Source: Symbioplanes lichenis (GTDB taxonomy: Bacteria > Actinomycetota > Actinomycetes > Mycobacteriales > Micromonosporaceae). Taken from it: DNA of 64,000 bases. Both the position numbers and the translations under genes were made by a program. Shown one piece after another: positions 63,532 to 64,000 of the stretch (positions are counted from its first letter, which is position 1; each line of letters begins with the position of its first letter). The stretch covers positions 434,001-498,000 of the forward strand of contig NZ_JAUZQD010000004.1 in assembly GCF_030709675.1 (NCBI RefSeq). The letters are read 5' to 3'. A model generated the notes under the pieces. That model did no database searches. It worked only from the letters and a program-made list of their open reading frames with translations, and was not told where the DNA came from.

Positions 63532-64000
63532 GACGCGTGCCGTCCCGTCAGCACCTGCTGCTGCCGCTGGTCGAGCACGATTCTCCCGTCGACCAGGCGG
63601 ATCAGCCGCTTCGCGCGGGCGCCCACCTCGTCCTCGTGCGTGATGATCACGATCGTGCGGCCGGCCGCGCTGAGCTGGTCGAACACTTCCAGCACGTCCT
63701 CGGTCGACTTGGAGTCCAGGTTGCCCGTCGGCTCGTCGGCCAGCAGCAGTGCCGGCTCGGTCACCAGCGCGCGGGCCACGGCGACGCGCTGCTGCTGCCC
63801 GCCGGAGAGCTGGTTCGGCTCATGCCTGGCCCGCTCGGCGAGTCCCACGACTTCCAGGGCGGCCATCGCGCGGCGGCGGCGCTCGCGGGGTTTGACCCCG
63901 GCGTAGGCGAGCGGCAGCTCCACGTTCGCCACGGCCGACGTACGCGGAATGAGGTTGAAGGCCTGGAAGATGAACCCGATCAACCGGTTGCGGGCCAGCG
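63528..64000 (-). CDS. MacB-type ABC transporter ATP-binding protein, N-terminus beyond window
   Basis: C-terminal ~156 codons of an ABC ATPase; the Walker A part lies past base 64000. Visible: Q-loop (IGFIFQAFNLIPRTSAVANV), signature LSGGQQQRVAVARAL, Walker B ALLLADEPTGNLD and the H-loop VIITHEDEVGARAKRLI. This pattern is typical of LolD/MacB ATPases. Coupled to the FtsX-like permease gene by a four-base overlap. Confidence 0.95.
   Translation of the reverse strand, partial: LARNRLIGFIFQAFNLIPRTSAVANVELPLAYAGVKPRERRRRAMAALEVVGLAERARHEPNQLSGGQQQRVAVARALVTEPALLLADEPTGNLDSKSTEDVLEVFDQLSAAGRTIVIITHEDEVGARAKRLIRLVDGRIVLDQRQQQVLTGRHAS

Overview
The window looks like a chromosomal segment of a high-GC actinobacterium, most likely one of the Micromonosporaceae (Actinoplanes-like). 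The reasons are the very high GC and third-position GC, frequent GTG/TTG starts with 4-base GTGA or ATGA overlaps, an XRE regulator/DUF397 pair, a homologue of mycobacterial Rv2466c, a TAP-type peptidase, an MptB-type mannosyltransferase and a GPP34 protein. The genus is an inference. I see no transposase, integrase, CRISPR array or rRNA.

Layout. 1-8.5 kb: ordinary housekeeping and accessory genes (SDR fragment, MDR oxidoreductase, EVE-domain protein, htpG, a shortened MFS transporter, a pilin-like small protein, an esterase, lipoproteins). 8.5-16.8 kb: a BtuF-like protein, then a same-strand and partly coupled run: CDP-alcohol phosphatidyltransferase, FkbM methyltransferase, dehydrogenase, QueD/PTPS-like protein, GT4 glycosyltransferase, methyltransferase, flippase-like membrane protein, RibD-type reductase and GTP cyclohydrolase II. 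It reads as a pathway combining a pteridine/pyrimidine branch with sugar, methyl and lipid steps. 17-27 kb: a PAS-SpoIIE-HATPase-STAS protein with a tandem-repeat tail, a TAP-type peptidase, a DsbA-like protein, a frameshifted repeat-protein pseudogene, two GT-C mannosyltransferases and recQ.

27.6-30.8 kb: a lipase-like protein, then an unusual minus-strand locus. It holds a 58-codon frame with a strong ribosome binding site and internal repeats, a degenerate repeat array, a tRNA-Trp(CCA), and two tRNAs with leucine anticodons (GAG and CAG) but short class I variable loops. 30.8-33.8 kb: an OmpA-like lipoprotein and two unknown genes. 33.8-41.3 kb: a minus-strand inositol operon (Cgl0159-like, iolB, iolD, sugar ABC transporter, iolG) without iolA, iolC or iolE. 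41.3-43.6 kb: a lower-GC XRE/DUF397 island with a small membrane protein.

43.8-54.4 kb: a dioxygenase with a palindromic operator candidate, an M20 peptidase, a GPP34 protein, an APC permease, GNAT and MFS genes, a repeat-riddled degenerate stretch (51.1-52.9 kb) and terC. 54.6-64 kb: a large LuxR-type regulator; a divergent module of a winged-helix protein facing a nitrilase-fold enzyme coupled to a two-TM protein with a CBS-like region; a thioesterase-like gene; and a MacB-type ABC operon cut by the window end.

The best candidates for something undescribed are the class I 'tRNA-Leu'/repeat-peptide locus (29.6-30.6 kb), the nitrilase/TM module (57.6-60.9 kb) and the pterin-like/lipid/sugar cluster (9.5-16.8 kb).
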